Shown in pieces: positions 4,378 to 5,434 of a DNA stretch of 5,434 bases (position 1 is the first letter of the stretch; each line of letters begins with the position of its first letter). Source of the DNA: Allobutyricicoccus pentlandensis (GTDB lineage Bacteria; Bacillota; Clostridia; Oscillospirales; QAMX01); contig CAJFPH010000107.1 of assembly GCA_904398645.1 (NCBI GenBank), positions 1 through 5,434 on the forward strand, given 5' to 3'. The notes beneath the pieces were generated by a model, which was not told where the DNA came from, did not search any database, and worked only from the letters and a program-made list of their open reading frames with translations. Position numbers and translations under genes: made by a program.

Positions 4378-5434
4378 TTATTCATAGAGCTTCTGAAGCT
4401 TCTCAAGCTTCTCATATCTGGCCTTGGCGTTCTCCTCCGCTTCTTCAAAGAGCTCCTCTGCACGCTCAGGGAAGCTGCGGGTCAGGGCACTGTAACGGGC
4501 CTCATTCATAATGAAGTCACGATAACCGCCTGCCGGAGCCTTGGAGTCAAGGGTGAAGGGGTTCTTACCCTCGGCCTTAAGCGCCGGGTTGAAGCGGAAC
4601 ATATTCCAGTAACCACAGTCAACCGCTCTCTTCATTTCCTTCTGGCAGTTGACCATGCCGCCCTTAATGGAGTGCATCTCACAGGGCGCATAACCAATGA
4701 TGAGAGACGGTCCATGGTAGGCCTCGGCCTCCGTGATGGCCTTAATGGTCTGAGCGGGGTTAGCGCCCATGGCGATCTGCGCAACATACACATAGCCGTA
4801 GGTCATGGCAATCTCGGAGAGGGACTTCTTGGCAATTGCCTTACCGGCTGCCGCGAACTGTGCGACCTGGCCGATCTGGGAAGCCTTGGAAGCCTGTCCG
4901 CCGGTATTGGAATACACCTCGGTGTCAAAGACCATGATGTTGACATCTTCGCCGCTTGCCAGGACATGATCCAGTCCGCCGTAACCGATATCGTAGGCCC
5001 AACCATCGCCGCCGAAGATCCAGATGGATTTCTTATTGAGATAATCCTTTTCTGCAAGAATCTCACGGCCAAGTGTGCAGGCCTCACAGGGGCAGTTCTC
5101 AATGACGGAAGCCTCAAGCTCTGCAATATACTTACGGGATGCTTCCTGATTGGCATTGCCGTCATACATGGTGTCAAGCCACTTCTGCGCAGCAGCCTTC
5201 AGGTCAGCGTCCGTATAGTCGATCGCGATGAGGGCCTTTGTCTTTTCTGCCAGACGTTCACGAATGACCTTCTGTCCAAGATACAGGCCAAGGCCGTGTT
5301 CGGCATTATCTTCAAAGAGGGAGTTGGCCCAAGCAGGACCGCGGCCGTTCTTATCCACGGTGTATGGGGAAGTTGCAGCCGGACCGCCCCAGATGGAGGA
5401 ACAACCGGTCGCGTTGGAAATATACATATGATCG
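4378..5434 (-). CDS. nifJ: Pyruvate:ferredoxin (flavodoxin) oxidoreductase, C-terminal part (5' end outside window)
   Basis: The last 351 residues of a single-chain enzyme that is usually about 1170-1200 residues; the frame is open to the right edge, and the ATG at 5427 is internal. The enzyme oxidises pyruvate with CoA to acetyl-CoA and CO2, reducing ferredoxin or flavodoxin; it is central to anaerobic fermentation in the cytoplasm. Numbering from that internal Met: ATGCSSIWGG (6-15) holds Cys9, matching a ligand of the proximal [4Fe-4S] cluster. The thiamine diphosphate-binding motif starts at GDGWAYDIGYGGLDH (140-154) and ends at NTGGQ (174-178). YAPCEMH (246-252) holds Cys249, matching the late C-terminal cluster ligand. 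A small Cys-rich stretch, NCPCEACTLG (111-120), precedes the thiamine domain. The CxxC part of the proximal cluster, the two-cluster ferredoxin-like domain and the pyruvate-binding domains lie outside. The C-terminus is a charged helix (FEEAEENAKARYEKLEKLQK). A strong terminator ends the transcript. Confidence 0.97.
   Translation of the reverse strand, partial: DHMYISNATGCSSIWGGPAATSPYTVDKNGRGPAWANSLFEDNAEHGLGLYLGQKVIRERLAEKTKALIAIDYTDADLKAAAQKWLDTMYDGNANQEASRKYIAELEASVIENCPCEACTLGREILAEKDYLNKKSIWIFGGDGWAYDIGYGGLDHVLASGEDVNIMVFDTEVYSNTGGQASKASQIGQVAQFAAAGKAIAKKSLSEIAMTYGYVYVAQIAMGANPAQTIKAITEAEAYHGPSLIIGYAPCEMHSIKGGMVNCQKEMKRAVDCGYWNMFRFNPALKAEGKNPFTLDSKAPAGGYRDFIMNEARYSALTRSFPERAEELFEEAEENAKARYEKLEKLQKLYE

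Noticed and set aside
4803..5177. A 124-residue open frame on the minus strand within the oxidoreductase gene.
   Set aside because: It lies in another frame of a strongly conserved coding region and its translation is low-complexity Arg/Pro/Ser, as expected of a shadow.
1..5434. CRISPR arrays, tRNA or rRNA genes, insertion sequences, riboswitches, or a new defence or mobile system.
   Set aside because: No regularly spaced long repeats, no RNA gene landmarks and no transposase or recombinase coding were seen; all coding space is taken by familiar families. No undescribed multi-gene system can be supported here.

Overview
The window looks like chromosomal DNA of an anaerobic low-to-mid-GC Firmicute, most likely a Clostridia member such as Lachnospiraceae or Oscillospiraceae. 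The evidence is a clostridial-type pyruvate:ferredoxin oxidoreductase, strong GGAGG-type ribosome binding sites, TTG starts, a VanR-like response regulator, and a Firmicutes-style histidine kinase with a diverged G1 box. The taxonomic call is inference. All six recognisable genes lie on the minus strand, so transcription runs from high to low coordinates.

In transcription order: (1) 5434-4378 is the C-terminal ~350 residues of a pyruvate:ferredoxin (flavodoxin) oxidoreductase (nifJ-type), closed by a very strong intrinsic terminator (4348-4314). (2) 4221-3799 is a GNAT N-acetyltransferase of 140 residues with its own TATAAT promoter; it resembles polyamine acetyltransferases. (3) 3683-2997 and 2993-1047 form a two-component operon: an OmpR/VanR-like response regulator, then 3 nt later a 648-residue multi-membrane-span histidine kinase. 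It has a candidate autoregulated promoter with tandem direct repeats upstream and a clear terminator (1028-991). (4) 844-428 is a MarR-family repressor starting at TTG. It overlaps by 20 nt with (5) 447-1, the first 149 residues of a MATE-family efflux pump, also starting at TTG and running off the left edge.

The marR-MATE pair looks like a self-regulated drug-efflux operon, as in the known mepR-mepA arrangement. Its promoter region (about 865-962) is unusually dense in symmetry. It holds a 26-bp near-perfect palindrome over the -10 box, a 12-bp perfect palindrome over the -35 box, a 16-bp inverted repeat (15 of 16 matching) flanking the whole promoter, and a tandem 9-bp repeat in the leader. 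This is the most interesting part of the window.

There are no mobile elements, RNA genes or CRISPR arrays that I can support. I see no clearly new biological system: the genes are familiar families, and the novelty is in possible regulatory architecture and in the unassigned sensor domain of the kinase.
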